From the NCBI GenBank assembly GCA_947486185.1, contig CANKTH010000011.1:1-64000 (forward strand): a DNA stretch of 64,000 nucleotides, read 5' to 3'. The stretch comes from Deltaproteobacteria bacterium (GTDB taxonomy: Bacteria; Myxococcota_A; UBA796; SXON01). The position numbers and the translations under genes were made by a program. Below, in pieces: positions 18,604 through 26,996 of this stretch; the first letter of the stretch is position 1, and every line of letters begins with the position of its first letter. The notes under the pieces are model-generated. The model was not told the origin of the DNA and did no database searches. It saw only the letters and a program-made list of their open reading frames with translations.

Positions 18604-19935
18604 TTACGAACCCGAGACGATCCAGCTATAGCCGTCGATGGTAGCGGTCACTTCTTCAGCGAACCGGAGAGAACGGACCTGGCGGGCGATACACTCGCCG
18701 AGGGCGCTGTCGCCGGTGGTGTTCTCCGCCACGCGCACGCCGCCCACTTTGCCGCTTTGAATCGTCCAACCGACCGTAACGCGGCCGTTGAGGTTGGGGT
18801 TGACCTTGAGCGCTTGCTCGGTGCACGAGGTCACGGCGGTCTTCTTGGATTTGACGATCTTGGCGATGCCCTCGGCGTCGCCCGGCTCGGCGTCGATATC
18901 AGCGGCTCCGTAGTCAACCTTCGGCTTCTTGACCTTCACCGCGAGCGCGCCCGTCTCCGCGCTCCCGCCTCCGGCGCCGCCAATCGCCACGGTCGTGTCG
19001 CCGCCACCGGAGCCGGTCCCGCTAGCGAGGCCAATGTTGCCTCCGGTCGCCGCTTCGACGCCACTCACCCCGGACAGCGCGCCAGCCAGCCGCGAAGCGC
19101 CCGCGTCCCCCAGGACGTCGCTCGCTTCGCCTTGGCCTTCACCCGCGGTGCCCAGCGCCGCGATCAGCAGGGATCTCCTCGCCAAGGCCGCCTCGGTGGG
19201 GGCCTCCGGCTCCTTGGACTCGCTCTTGGCCTCCGTCTCGGCCTTCTCTGGTTCCTTCTCCTTGGGCTTTTCCTCTTCGGGCTCGGCGGTCTCCTCTCCC
19301 GCGGTGTTGGGGTCGACCTGAGCGACCTGTTCGACCTTCGGGATCATCAGCTTCTGGGCGCGCGCGAGCAGATCGGCGTCTGACTCTGGGGGGACCTCGA
19401 TAAACTGGACCACAACCGTGAATACCGCCGCGACGCCCGAGAAGAGGAGGAGGAGCCCAACAAACAGCGGGTCCTCCTCGTCGAAGAACTTGGGCTTGAA
19501 GTCTGCCGGCGACATCGGCTTGAGTGGTTCCGGTGGGGCGTCCACGAACTGGAAAAGCACCGACGCGGACGCGATGACAACCTTGCCCCGGACATTCTCG
19601 TTGAGAGGCACGATGGTGAGGCCGTTGAGCTGCTTGACTTCGGGTAGCTGACGGAGCTGCTCGATGCCCTTGACCCCGTCGGACCATTGGATCTTGCCGT
19701 CTACGCCCTCGGGCACCTGCAGGTAGTACATCCCGCCCCGGTACGCGAAAAGCTCGAGTCGGCTCGGGATGCCCTCACCCTCGACCTCCACCTGGGCGCC
19801 GGGAGCGGTGCCCGCCACGACGGTCTCGCCGGCCGTACACACGTGCTCGCGAACGATCTTGTTGTCACGGACGATGCCCACACGCAGCACTCTCTGGGCT
19901 GATTTGTGGGTAGTCTGGGCTGCGCTGGTGCTCAT
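18604..19935 (-). CDS. GltG-like protein: FHA-like domain, membrane helix, AgmX/PglI TonB-like C-terminus
   Basis: 443 residues. Residues 15-130 look like an FHA-type beta sandwich on the cytoplasmic side. A single membrane helix lies at 156-178 (FVGLLLLFSGVAAVFTVVV). A long Glu/Lys/Pro then Gly/Ala linker spans the periplasm (about 180-350). Residues 355-440 are an AgmX/PglI C-terminal domain with NGRVTVGWTIQSGKV and the paired cysteines Cys371 and Cys415. The same plan is known for GltG/GltJ of the Myxococcus Agl-Glt gliding machine and for its Nfs paralogue, where it links the inner-membrane motor to outer-membrane parts. The ATG has GAGG 4 bp upstream. Confidence 0.82.
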   Translation of the reverse strand: MSTSAAQTTHKSAQRVLRVGIVRDNKIVREHVCTAGETVVAGTAPGAQVEVEGEGIPSRLELFAYRGGMYYLQVPEGVDGKIQWSDGVKGIEQLRQLPEVKQLNGLTIVPLNENVRGKVVIASASVLFQFVDAPPEPLKPMSPADFKPKFFDEEDPLFVGLLLLFSGVAAVFTVVVQFIEVPPESDADLLARAQKLMIPKVEQVAQVDPNTAGEETAEPEEEKPKEKEPEKAETEAKSESKEPEAPTEAALARRSLLIAALGTAGEGQGEASDVLGDAGASRLAGALSGVSGVEAATGGNIGLASGTGSGGGDTTVAIGGAGGGSAETGALAVKVKKPKVDYGAADIDAEPGDAEGIAKIVKSKKTAVTSCTEQALKVNPNLNGRVTVGWTIQSGKVGGVRVAENTTGDSALGECIARQVRSLRFAEEVTATIDGYSWIVSGS

Positions 19936-19972
19936 GGAACCTCACCCAAGTGGAGCGCACGCGGGAGCGCGT

Positions 19973-20001
19973 GGCGTACACCGTCAACGCTAATGTACGC
20001 C
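19973..20001. repeat. Perfect 8-bp inverted repeat between tolR-type and GltG-like genes
   Basis: GGCGTACA (19973-19980) pairs with TGTACGCC (19994-20001) around a 13-nt loop in the 96-bp gap. It could be an internal RNA hairpin that adjusts expression between the motor genes and the GltG-like gene. It has no T-run, so full termination is unlikely. Confidence 0.35.
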
Positions 20002-20031
20002 GCGGATTACATCGCGCCAGTCAAGGGGCTG

Positions 20032-20532
20032 TCATCCCGGCTGAACGGCGACGTCGCTGCTCTGAACCAGGAGGTGGTACTGGGTGAATCCGGCGACGTG
20101 CAGGCTCTGCAGTACGTCGGCGACCAGGGTGTACGGGGTTGCTCGGTCGCAGGCCACGGTCAGCGGCTGGTCCGTCCCGCTCGGCAGCGCGGTCTGGAGG
20201 GCCTGAACCAGGGGCAGGATGACCCTTCCGTCGCGCGGCACGGTGTCCGGGAGCGCGCCCCGCGACACCGTGGCGACCACGGCGCCGTTGACGCGTAGCT
20301 CCCGTGGCCCGACGCTCACGATGAGGGCGGGCCGGGCGGGGGATAGCAGCGTTGAGCTGGCGAGCTGCATGACGCTCGGATCCGGGCTGTCCGGATCGAA
20401 GAAGTAGAGGAGAAAGATAAGGATCAGGGTGAACATGTCCATCATGGAGGTGATGTTCACGCCGAGCCCGTGTGTGAAATGGCGGCGTGCTTGCCGCTCT
20501 CGACGCCGGGTGCGATGGTCGCCGCCGGTCAT
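20032..20532 (-). CDS. ExbD/TolR-family protein of the Glt-like operon
   Basis: 166 residues. A basic N-terminus (RTRRRERQARRHFTHG) precedes one membrane helix, NITSMMDMFTLILIFLLYFF, which keeps the proton-path Asp. The periplasmic domain has LIVSVGPRELRVNGAVV and a final segment resembling the TolR dimer domain (VADVLQSLHVAGFTQYHLL). It overlaps the upstream TolR-type gene by 4 bp. With the TolQ-type protein at 21023-21697 it should form the working proton channel of this motor, because its sister lacks the Asp. Confidence 0.87.
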   Translation of the reverse strand: MTGGDHRTRRRERQARRHFTHGLGVNITSMMDMFTLILIFLLYFFDPDSPDPSVMQLASSTLLSPARPALIVSVGPRELRVNGAVVATVSRGALPDTVPRDGRVILPLVQALQTALPSGTDQPLTVACDRATPYTLVADVLQSLHVAGFTQYHLLVQSSDVAVQPG

Positions 20533-21023
20533 GATGGAGTCGGAGTCGCGAGCAGCGGAACGGGGAAAAGGTCACGTTGATCGCTGCCTGATCCGATCGC
20601 ACGGGTGTGGTCGAGCACACGCACCAGGACCTCGAACGGCACCCACGGCTCCGGCACGATGACGACACGCCGTTCGGTGGGTTGCCGTGCCTTGGCGGCG
20701 ATCATGGCCTGCGACAGGGCGGCGTAGTCGTAGGTCTCCAGAGCGCAGTCCCCTCGGCACGGGATGCGGGGGTCCGCGTCCGGGGTGCCGCCGACGACGA
20801 AACCTTGGGAGGTGATCCGTACGGAGACAACCTTGTCTTCTTGCTCCTGGAACTCGGTGGGGCCGGGCGCCGGCTCAACGGGGAGCACGGGCCCGCCCGC
20901 CGGGAGCGCGGACACGGTGGAGAACCGGATGCCCAACAGCAGCATCGGGACGATGTGGACGATCAGGCTCATCACCGGGATGAGATCGAGCTCAAAGCCG
21001 ACGGGGAGGCGGGGGCGGCGCAT
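20529..21023 (-). CDS. ExbD/TolR-family protein without the membrane Asp
   Basis: 164 residues. The membrane helix reads ELDLIPVMSLIVHIVPMLLL. The family has P-x-x-D at this point, but here Ser19 replaces the Asp used in proton translocation. The periplasmic part contains VVSVRITSQGFVVGG, a Cys pair (IPCRGDCALE) and RRVVIVPEPWVPFEVLVRVLD, the usual TolR-type fold. It is coupled to TolQ upstream (TGATG) and to TolR downstream (ATGA). I infer a structural or regulatory subunit in a motor whose conduction relies on the other TolR. Confidence 0.85.
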   Translation of the reverse strand: MRRPRLPVGFELDLIPVMSLIVHIVPMLLLGIRFSTVSALPAGGPVLPVEPAPGPTEFQEQEDKVVSVRITSQGFVVGGTPDADPRIPCRGDCALETYDYAALSQAMIAAKARQPTERRVVIVPEPWVPFEVLVRVLDHTRAIGSGSDQRDLFPVPLLATPTPS

Positions 21024-21697
21024 CAGTTTCGGAAGGGGATCACCGGGGCGCCACCCCCCTGACCCCGCTCAGGCCTCCGCGCCGCGATCAGCAGGTTGAT
21101 CACCTTGACCGAGTAGTGCTCGATGTCATCGATCAACGCGTTGGCGCGCGCTGCGATGAGCCCGTGCCCGACCAGCACCGGCACGGCCACGACGAGGCCA
21201 AAGAAGGTGGTGTACATCGCAACGGCGATGCCACCCGCGAGCGCTTGGGACCGCCCCTCCACCGTGGAGCTGGACACCGCGTCAAAGGCGAGGATCAGGC
21301 CGTCGATCGTGCCGAGGAGCCCAAGTAGCGTGGCGACGTTGGCGATCAGCGGAAGGTAGGCGACCCTCCGCTGGATCAGCGGGCCGACCTCGAGGACCAC
21401 CTCCTCGACCGCGTCGCGGATTTCGGCATCGGGTCGATCCGCCCGTATCAGCGCAGCCTTCAGCACGCGGGGGAGAAGCGCGCTCGGCTCGGAATTACAC
21501 AGCCGGACCGCCCCGTCCACGTCGTTCTCCAAGAGGTGCCGCTGCACGCGCTGCACAAAAGCGGATGCGTCGAGCGCCGCGCGGAGGTACACGTAAATCG
21601 CGCGTTCAAGCAGGATCGTAGCCCCAAAAATCGCCGCGAGGAGGATGGGGTACATGAAGACCCCTCCTTCCGCGAACTGCCCGATCAACAGCGGCAC
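21023..21697 (-). CDS. MotA/TolQ/ExbB-family proton channel protein of the Glt-like operon
   Basis: 224 residues with three membrane helices. RRVAYLPLIANVATLLGLLGTIDGLILAF is helix 2 and ALAGGIAVAMYTTFFGLVVAVPVLVG helix 3, both close to the TolQ/AglR consensus. GTG start with GGAG 5 bp upstream. The stop overlaps the next ATG as TGATG. It is a second Q-R-R set, distinct from that at 7947-9672; the two TolQ-type proteins share the fold but differ clearly in sequence, so the sets are not a recent duplication. Confidence 0.92.
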   Translation of the reverse strand: MPLLIGQFAEGGVFMYPILLAAIFGATILLERAIYVYLRAALDASAFVQRVQRHLLENDVDGAVRLCNSEPSALLPRVLKAALIRADRPDAEIRDAVEEVVLEVGPLIQRRVAYLPLIANVATLLGLLGTIDGLILAFDAVSSSTVEGRSQALAGGIAVAMYTTFFGLVVAVPVLVGHGLIAARANALIDDIEHYSVKVINLLIAARRPERGQGGGAPVIPFRN

Positions 21698-21745
21698 CCG
21701 TACTCCAATCGCCAGCGCTGCGGCGATGGCCCCCGGCGGGGGCGC

Positions 21746-21973
21746 TCAGAAATTGCGGCTGTTCACAGACTGAATCATTCGAGGAACGAAGCTCTCTTTG
21801 AGCTCGAACTCGTACTTTGGCGTGAGATCCTGCTTGGTGAGGATGTACTGGATCTCAGGACGCTGAATCCGTCCCACGATCTGCTCTCCGCCCAACTTGA
21901 GGCCGGCGGCCGATGCCTTGGAAGGCGGCCACAAAACCAGCGAAAGCACCACTGCCGACACGAGCTTTTTCAT
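21746..21973 (-). CDS. Small exported protein between TPR lipoprotein and TolQ genes
   Basis: 75 residues, beginning MKKLVSAVVLSLVLWPPSKASA, a clean signal peptide. GAGGTG lies 3 bp before the ATG and the upstream TPR gene ends 7 bp away. The mature 52 residues include GEQIVGRIQRPEIQYILTKQ and ELKESFVPRMIQSV. Position in the operon matches small Glt components such as GltF, but sequence identity to them cannot be asserted here. The longer 174-codon reading in this frame is an artefact: its first 99 residues are Arg/Pro-rich antisense-like sequence. Confidence 0.75.
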   Translation of the reverse strand: MKKLVSAVVLSLVLWPPSKASAAGLKLGGEQIVGRIQRPEIQYILTKQDLTPKYEFELKESFVPRMIQSVNSRNF

Positions 21974-21980
21974 GGACACC

Positions 21981-23666
21981 TCAGCCCCAGGGGTTTGGAA
22001 CGCCGCCGTTGGGGTCGACGGGCGGCACAGGTTGGCTTGGGGTGGGCTCGACCGGGGCCGGCTCGGGAGCCGGCGCTGGAGCGGGCTCAGGGGCAGGACT
22101 CGGGGTGGGTACGACCGGAGGAGCCGGCGCAGGAGCCGGAGTGGGTTCGACCTCAGGAGCCGGCGCGGGTACGAGTTCAGGAGTCGGAGAGGGAGCCGGC
22201 GAGGGTTCGACAAAGCCGGGCGCCGGGGACGGCGCGAGATCGGGGGTGGGGACGGGCGTGATGACGACATCTCCGCCTGGAGGCAGGCTCACGCCCCCCG
22301 GCGGGCTGGCCGAGCCCCCCGGGTCTGCGGGGAGCACTCCGCCGTCCGGCCCTGGAACCGGCGGGGTGCCTGCCGCCGCCGCCGCCTCAGCCGCAGCTTT
22401 TTCTTCAGCGGCCTTCGCTTCGGCGTCCCGCGCCGCGCGCTCTGCCTCCTTACGACTACGATCCTCGTCGCGCTTCTTCTTATCCGCGATCTTCTTCTGT
22501 TCTTTACGGATTGACGCGACCCACTCGTCGAGCTCGGCGGCGGGCCCGCCGCCCGCGCGTCGGTACTTCTCGATCGCGTCGACGGCGGCATCGTATGCCT
22601 TCATGTAGTCGCCGTAGAGTACGGCGAGGTTCCGGTGCGGCTCGGGGTTCAGCGGGTCGACGGCCAGCGCCTCCTCGTACACCCGTTTGGCATCTTCGTA
22701 GCGTCCGAGGCCGCGAAAGGCGATACCGAGATTGATTCGGGCGCCCGTGTGGTTGGGCGAGAGCGCGACCGCGCGTTCGAGCAAAGGAAGCGCGTCGGCA
22801 TACGCGCGATTATCCAGGAAATAACTGGCCTGGAACAGCAGCGCGCTGAGCTGGTTGGGATCGAGCTGCAGCGACTTCTCGTAGCTGAGCACGGCGTCGG
22901 CGCGTAGGCCGCGGCGGTAGAAGACCTCGCCCATCAACGCGTGGAGATTGGCGCTCGCGTCGGCGCCTGGCACGCTCGCCAGGGCCTTGGTGAGCACGAA
23001 AGTGGCCAGGTCCACCTGATTGGTGTCCAGATAGACGTGCGCCAGGTTGTTGTACACGTCCACCGAGTTGGAGTTGATGTACAACGCCGCCTTTGCCTGG
23101 GCGATCGCCTCATCGTACCGTTTCAGCTCCCGCAAGGCGGCGATCGCGCCGACCCGGAGGCTCACGTCGTTGGGCGAAGAACGAAGGCCGGTCTGGTAGA
23201 TTTCAAGCGCTCCCGCGGCGTCCTTGTCCTGCAGCGACATCGAGCCCAGGTTCAACCATGCCTTGACCATCTTCGGGTCAAGCTGGGCGCTCTTCCGCCA
23301 GGCTTGACGCGCGTCCGACCGGCGGCCGAGGTGGTAGTAGGAGAGGCCGAGGTTGTAGAACACCACCGCAGAGTTCGGATGGGTGTTGGCCATCGACTCG
23401 AGCCGGCCGAGGGCGGTCTGCACGTTGTTCTGGTTCGGTGCCGCCAACAGCGTGGCAACGTCCTCCATCTCGCGTTGAAAGACGTCTTCGGGCCCCGGCG
23501 GCGCTCCCACCGTCGGCATGGTTGGCGTCAGGGCGCTCGAGGTGCCGAGGTCGGTGCTAGGCGTGGCGCCCGTGCCGGGATCGGGCTGAGTGACGGGATC
23601 CAATCCGGGATCGGTGACGACCGGTTTGGGAGGGCACCCGAGAAGGGTGAGGAGCAGGAGCGTCAT
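21981..23666 (-). CDS. TPR lipoprotein resembling GltE/AglT
   Basis: 561 residues from the ATG at 23666, which overlaps the upstream stop as TGATG. MTLLLLTLLGC gives a lipobox at Cys11. Residues about 60-400 contain at least eight TPR units (for example AVVFYNLGLSYYHLGRRSDA, and ARINLGIAFRGLGRYEDAKR). A charged Lys/Arg/Glu/Ala helix follows, then about 120 residues of Pro/Ala/Glu/Val tail able to cross the periplasm. In Myxococcus the TPR lipoprotein GltE (AglT) has this position after gltD. Likely outer-membrane anchored, facing the periplasm. A longer upstream reading was rejected in favour of the lipobox start. Confidence 0.85.
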   Translation of the reverse strand: MTLLLLTLLGCPPKPVVTDPGLDPVTQPDPGTGATPSTDLGTSSALTPTMPTVGAPPGPEDVFQREMEDVATLLAAPNQNNVQTALGRLESMANTHPNSAVVFYNLGLSYYHLGRRSDARQAWRKSAQLDPKMVKAWLNLGSMSLQDKDAAGALEIYQTGLRSSPNDVSLRVGAIAALRELKRYDEAIAQAKAALYINSNSVDVYNNLAHVYLDTNQVDLATFVLTKALASVPGADASANLHALMGEVFYRRGLRADAVLSYEKSLQLDPNQLSALLFQASYFLDNRAYADALPLLERAVALSPNHTGARINLGIAFRGLGRYEDAKRVYEEALAVDPLNPEPHRNLAVLYGDYMKAYDAAVDAIEKYRRAGGGPAAELDEWVASIRKEQKKIADKKKRDEDRSRKEAERAARDAEAKAAEEKAAAEAAAAAGTPPVPGPDGGVLPADPGGSASPPGGVSLPPGGDVVITPVPTPDLAPSPAPGFVEPSPAPSPTPELVPAPAPEVEPTPAPAPAPPVVPTPSPAPEPAPAPAPEPAPVEPTPSQPVPPVDPNGGVPNPWG

Positions 23667-26600
23667 CACTTGATCTCCGACTCGGAGAGGGTCGCCGGAC
23701 CCGCGACCGGCACGACTGACCCCTGAACCATGCCACGGGATTCCTGACGCTCGCTCGGGTATTCGAGCGGGAAACGTTCGTGCAGCGCTTCGAGGGCCTT
23801 GCTGTTCCAGGTGCTCCACCGCTTCTCGCTCCGCGCCTTGTCGAGCGAAGCCTGGAGGAACTTCTTGCCATTGTCTTCGGCGGGGAACCGGAGCTTGGTG
23901 TCCGTCACCTCGCGGTACTTGGCCTGGAAGTCTTCGTCGAGACCCGGAGGCAGCGGCATGTCATAGACCATGTCTGCGTAGAGGAACTGCGCGGTGCCCT
24001 GGTAGTAGAGCGCGGCGGCGGCGGTTTCGTAGTCCTGGTAGAGCTGGATGATCGCGACGGAGCGGTCGAGCAAGGCCGAGAGCTCTGCCTGCTTGGTCTT
24101 CGTGATGAGCTCGACGTTCTTGGCTTCGCTGTTGCTGAACTTGATCTTCCGGAAGACCTCGAACTGCGCCTCGAGGTCGCGCAGCGCCGCCTCGGCGGCC
24201 ATCCCGCGAACCTTCTGGTTGATCGCAGAGCCCTGATAGGTCAGGAACGTCTTCTGAAGCGTAGACCAAGCAGCAGCCGTCCGACGATCGCCCTTCTTTT
24301 CATAGAGCTTGGCGATTCGGTACTGCGCCTCGAGGATGTGGTTGGGGTCGGTGTTGGGATAGCGCGCCAGATACCGGGTGTAAAAATCGAGCGCGGCGGA
24401 GTCACCTACACGCTCCCACTGCTCCCCGGCCATCCAGTACTTCTGTTCCGCGTCCGAGCGGGTGGAGTAGACCGTCGCGTACTTTTCGAAGCCCCGGGCG
24501 GCGCCGGCGGCGTCGCCTGTACCGACCCGCAGGAACGACCCGTTGAACAGGGCTGCCGGCGCGTCGGTGTAGTCGGGGAAGAGGCGCTGTAGGTCCTCGT
24601 AGTAGCGGATCGCCTTCTGAAGCTCCAGGATTGAAGCGTAGTTTTCGGCGATGCTGAAGTACAGCGTCTTGGAACGATCGTCGGTGGGGTACTCGTCGAT
24701 GTACTGCTCGTAGCGCCGGTTGGACTCGTCCGCCTTGCCGGAGAGCTGCAGGTTGTACGCGGCAGAGTAGAGGGCCTCCCGCCGGTAGGTGGAGTCGGGG
24801 AACTCCTCGAGGAAGTCCAGGAAACCCTGGGCGGCCGCAGGGCGGTCCCCCTCTTCCACCAGCTTGGTGACGAGGTTGAACTTGGCTGCCTGCTCGACGT
24901 CCTTGAACCTGTCGACCTTGGAGCCGTCACCGAGCGGCATGTTGCGGAATCGTTGGGCCGACTCCGCGACCTTCGCGAGGTTGCCCTCGGCCACGTAGCT
25001 GTCGACGATGTTGCCGGCGGCGTCGGGGGCGAGTGCGGTCCGGGAATAAAGCGCGAGATACCTTTCGAAGCGGCCACGGGCCTCCTCGAAGCGGTTGTGC
25101 GACTGGTACACTTGCGCCGAGATGAACAACATCGCCGGGCGAACCTTGTCGATGTCCGCAGCGACCTCGGCAACCGAGACCTCACGATCGACCAGATCGT
25201 CGTAGCTCGCGATCAGGTCGGTGTGGGCTGCTCCGAGTGCGTACTCATCGATCTCTTTCCCCTCCGCCCCGGGTACCTTCTTCTCGACCAAGGCGTCGTC
25301 CGGCCGCTTGGTCAGCTCGCCGTAGGTCGACTTGACCAGCTCCTCGCGACACTTCATAGAGAAGAACCTGGCCTGATCACGGAACTTGGACCGATCATTC
25401 TTCATGATCTCGCGGTACTCGCGCTCAGCCTCCGGGAAGTCCCCCGCGCTGTAGAGGGCGTAGGCCAGATAGTACTGGTACTCGTCGTACTCTTCCGCAA
25501 ACGGAACTTTTTGCAGGAACTCCCTGTACTTTTGAGCGGCGTTCCGGTAGTCTTCTGCGTTCTTGGTCTCTTCGGCGGTGAGGAGGGCCTCTGCAGCCAC
25601 CGACGCGAGCGAGCTCTCGATGAACGTGCGTGCGGTGGCGATCGCCTCCGAGTTGTTCCGGTTGGCTTCGAACCAGGCGCTCCCCGGAGCGTAAGTGGCC
25701 GAGAGTTTGGCCTGGGCCTCGGCGGCCCCATCGACGTCCGCCACCGGCAGGCCCTTGTACTCCCGCTCCCGGCCGTTTCGGACCACGCGTATGGTCTGAC
25801 CGGCGAGGATCTGCGCGATATTGCTTTGATACACCGGATTTTCCGGATGCAACGGCCACGTTGTCTGCAAGAACTCGTAGGTGGCGATCGCCTCAACGAA
25901 GCTGGCCTGCTCCACCAGGGTGTCCGCGAGCCGGGCGATGACCTCGTGGACCCACTTGCGCTCATCCGGCGTATTAAGGCTGTTAAAAGCGCCGATCTTC
26001 CGAAGATGCTCCTCTGCGATCTTGATAGGCGGCTTGCCGAGCCGGCTGCCCTGATCCGCGTAGGAGATCGCCAGGTAGACGATCGCCTCGGCGCGGGTCG
26101 GGGACGGACGCCCGGTGTCAGCGACCATCAGGTCGCTGTAGTTGAGCTCCTTGACCATGTAGGCGAAGGCCTGATCATACTGGCTAAGCTTGTAGTAGGA
26201 CCAGCCGAGCTTATAGATCGCCTTTTCGTAGTTGTTGCCGGTTGGTCCGTCTTTTTCAACCGTTTGATAGTACTCGATCGCCTTTCGGGTGTAGAGCCCG
26301 CGGTCTTCCTTGGGCCCCAGGAGCTCGAAGTAGTACTCGCCGAGGAGAAACAGGGACTCGTGCGCGACTCGTGTGCCGGGAAAGCGGCGAACAACCTCTT
26401 CATTCAGGTCGCGTGCCGCAACGGCGTCGTGCTGTTTGGAGGACTCCTGCCGCAGGCACCAGCCCAGGTAGTAATAGGCGTTCTCGATACGTTCGTAGTC
26501 GGGATATCGTTGGATGACGTCCCGGTAGAGCTGAACGGAGCGCGCGTAGTCCTTCATCGGCTGCTCGCCGACCTCCAACTCAGGATTTTGCTCCAACATC

Positions 26601-26995
26601 TCCTGCTTTTCGAGGTACTCGCTGTTGCGAGTCGCGTACAGAAGCTCCGCCTCTTCGTACTCGAAATCGGCGAGCCGATAGAGCATCTCGGGCGTGTCGG
26701 GCGCGGCCGGATATTTGACCAGGAACTGTTCAAGCCGCGCGATCGCCATCTTCCGAAGCGCGGTCTCCTGCTGATCGAGGTTGATCGCCGCTCGCGTGTA
26801 GGAGTCCTGGATCTTGGTCCGCTCTTCCTCGAGCTGAAGCTCCAGCGCCGCACGAACATCGGCGCGTAGCTCGGTTGAGCGCGCCTCGTAACGGTCGAGG
26901 GTGTCCTTGTAGGCCTGCCACTCGGCGGCGTAAGGCGAGTCGGCGGCCTGGGCCGGGGGCGCACCCAGGGCGAACAGCAGCGGAAGCCGCAGCAT
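23666..26995 (-). CDS. Large periplasmic TPR protein resembling GltD/AgmU
   Basis: 1109 residues with a signal peptide (MLRLPLLFALGAPPAQA). Nearly the whole chain is TPR-type helical hairpins, many of the YbgF/BamD kind (MLYRLADFEYEEAELLYATR, NAYYYLGWCLRQESSKQ, ALYSAGDFPEAEREYREIM). Size, signal peptide and position before a TPR lipoprotein match GltD/AgmU (about 1200 residues) of the Myxococcus gliding complex. It would be a periplasmic scaffold. It starts 1 bp after the upstream stop, and its own stop overlaps the next start. Confidence 0.83.
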   Translation of the reverse strand: MLRLPLLFALGAPPAQAADSPYAAEWQAYKDTLDRYEARSTELRADVRAALELQLEEERTKIQDSYTRAAINLDQQETALRKMAIARLEQFLVKYPAAPDTPEMLYRLADFEYEEAELLYATRNSEYLEKQEMLEQNPELEVGEQPMKDYARSVQLYRDVIQRYPDYERIENAYYYLGWCLRQESSKQHDAVAARDLNEEVVRRFPGTRVAHESLFLLGEYYFELLGPKEDRGLYTRKAIEYYQTVEKDGPTGNNYEKAIYKLGWSYYKLSQYDQAFAYMVKELNYSDLMVADTGRPSPTRAEAIVYLAISYADQGSRLGKPPIKIAEEHLRKIGAFNSLNTPDERKWVHEVIARLADTLVEQASFVEAIATYEFLQTTWPLHPENPVYQSNIAQILAGQTIRVVRNGREREYKGLPVADVDGAAEAQAKLSATYAPGSAWFEANRNNSEAIATARTFIESSLASVAAEALLTAEETKNAEDYRNAAQKYREFLQKVPFAEEYDEYQYYLAYALYSAGDFPEAEREYREIMKNDRSKFRDQARFFSMKCREELVKSTYGELTKRPDDALVEKKVPGAEGKEIDEYALGAAHTDLIASYDDLVDREVSVAEVAADIDKVRPAMLFISAQVYQSHNRFEEARGRFERYLALYSRTALAPDAAGNIVDSYVAEGNLAKVAESAQRFRNMPLGDGSKVDRFKDVEQAAKFNLVTKLVEEGDRPAAAQGFLDFLEEFPDSTYRREALYSAAYNLQLSGKADESNRRYEQYIDEYPTDDRSKTLYFSIAENYASILELQKAIRYYEDLQRLFPDYTDAPAALFNGSFLRVGTGDAAGAARGFEKYATVYSTRSDAEQKYWMAGEQWERVGDSAALDFYTRYLARYPNTDPNHILEAQYRIAKLYEKKGDRRTAAAWSTLQKTFLTYQGSAINQKVRGMAAEAALRDLEAQFEVFRKIKFSNSEAKNVELITKTKQAELSALLDRSVAIIQLYQDYETAAAALYYQGTAQFLYADMVYDMPLPPGLDEDFQAKYREVTDTKLRFPAEDNGKKFLQASLDKARSEKRWSTWNSKALEALHERFPLEYPSERQESRGMVQGSVVPVAGPATLSESEIK

Positions 26996-26996
26996 C

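Noticed and set aside
24953..26869. 638-codon plus-strand open frame opposite the large TPR gene
   Set aside because: Antisense to a convincing TPR protein with signal peptide; no domain, no ribosome binding site.
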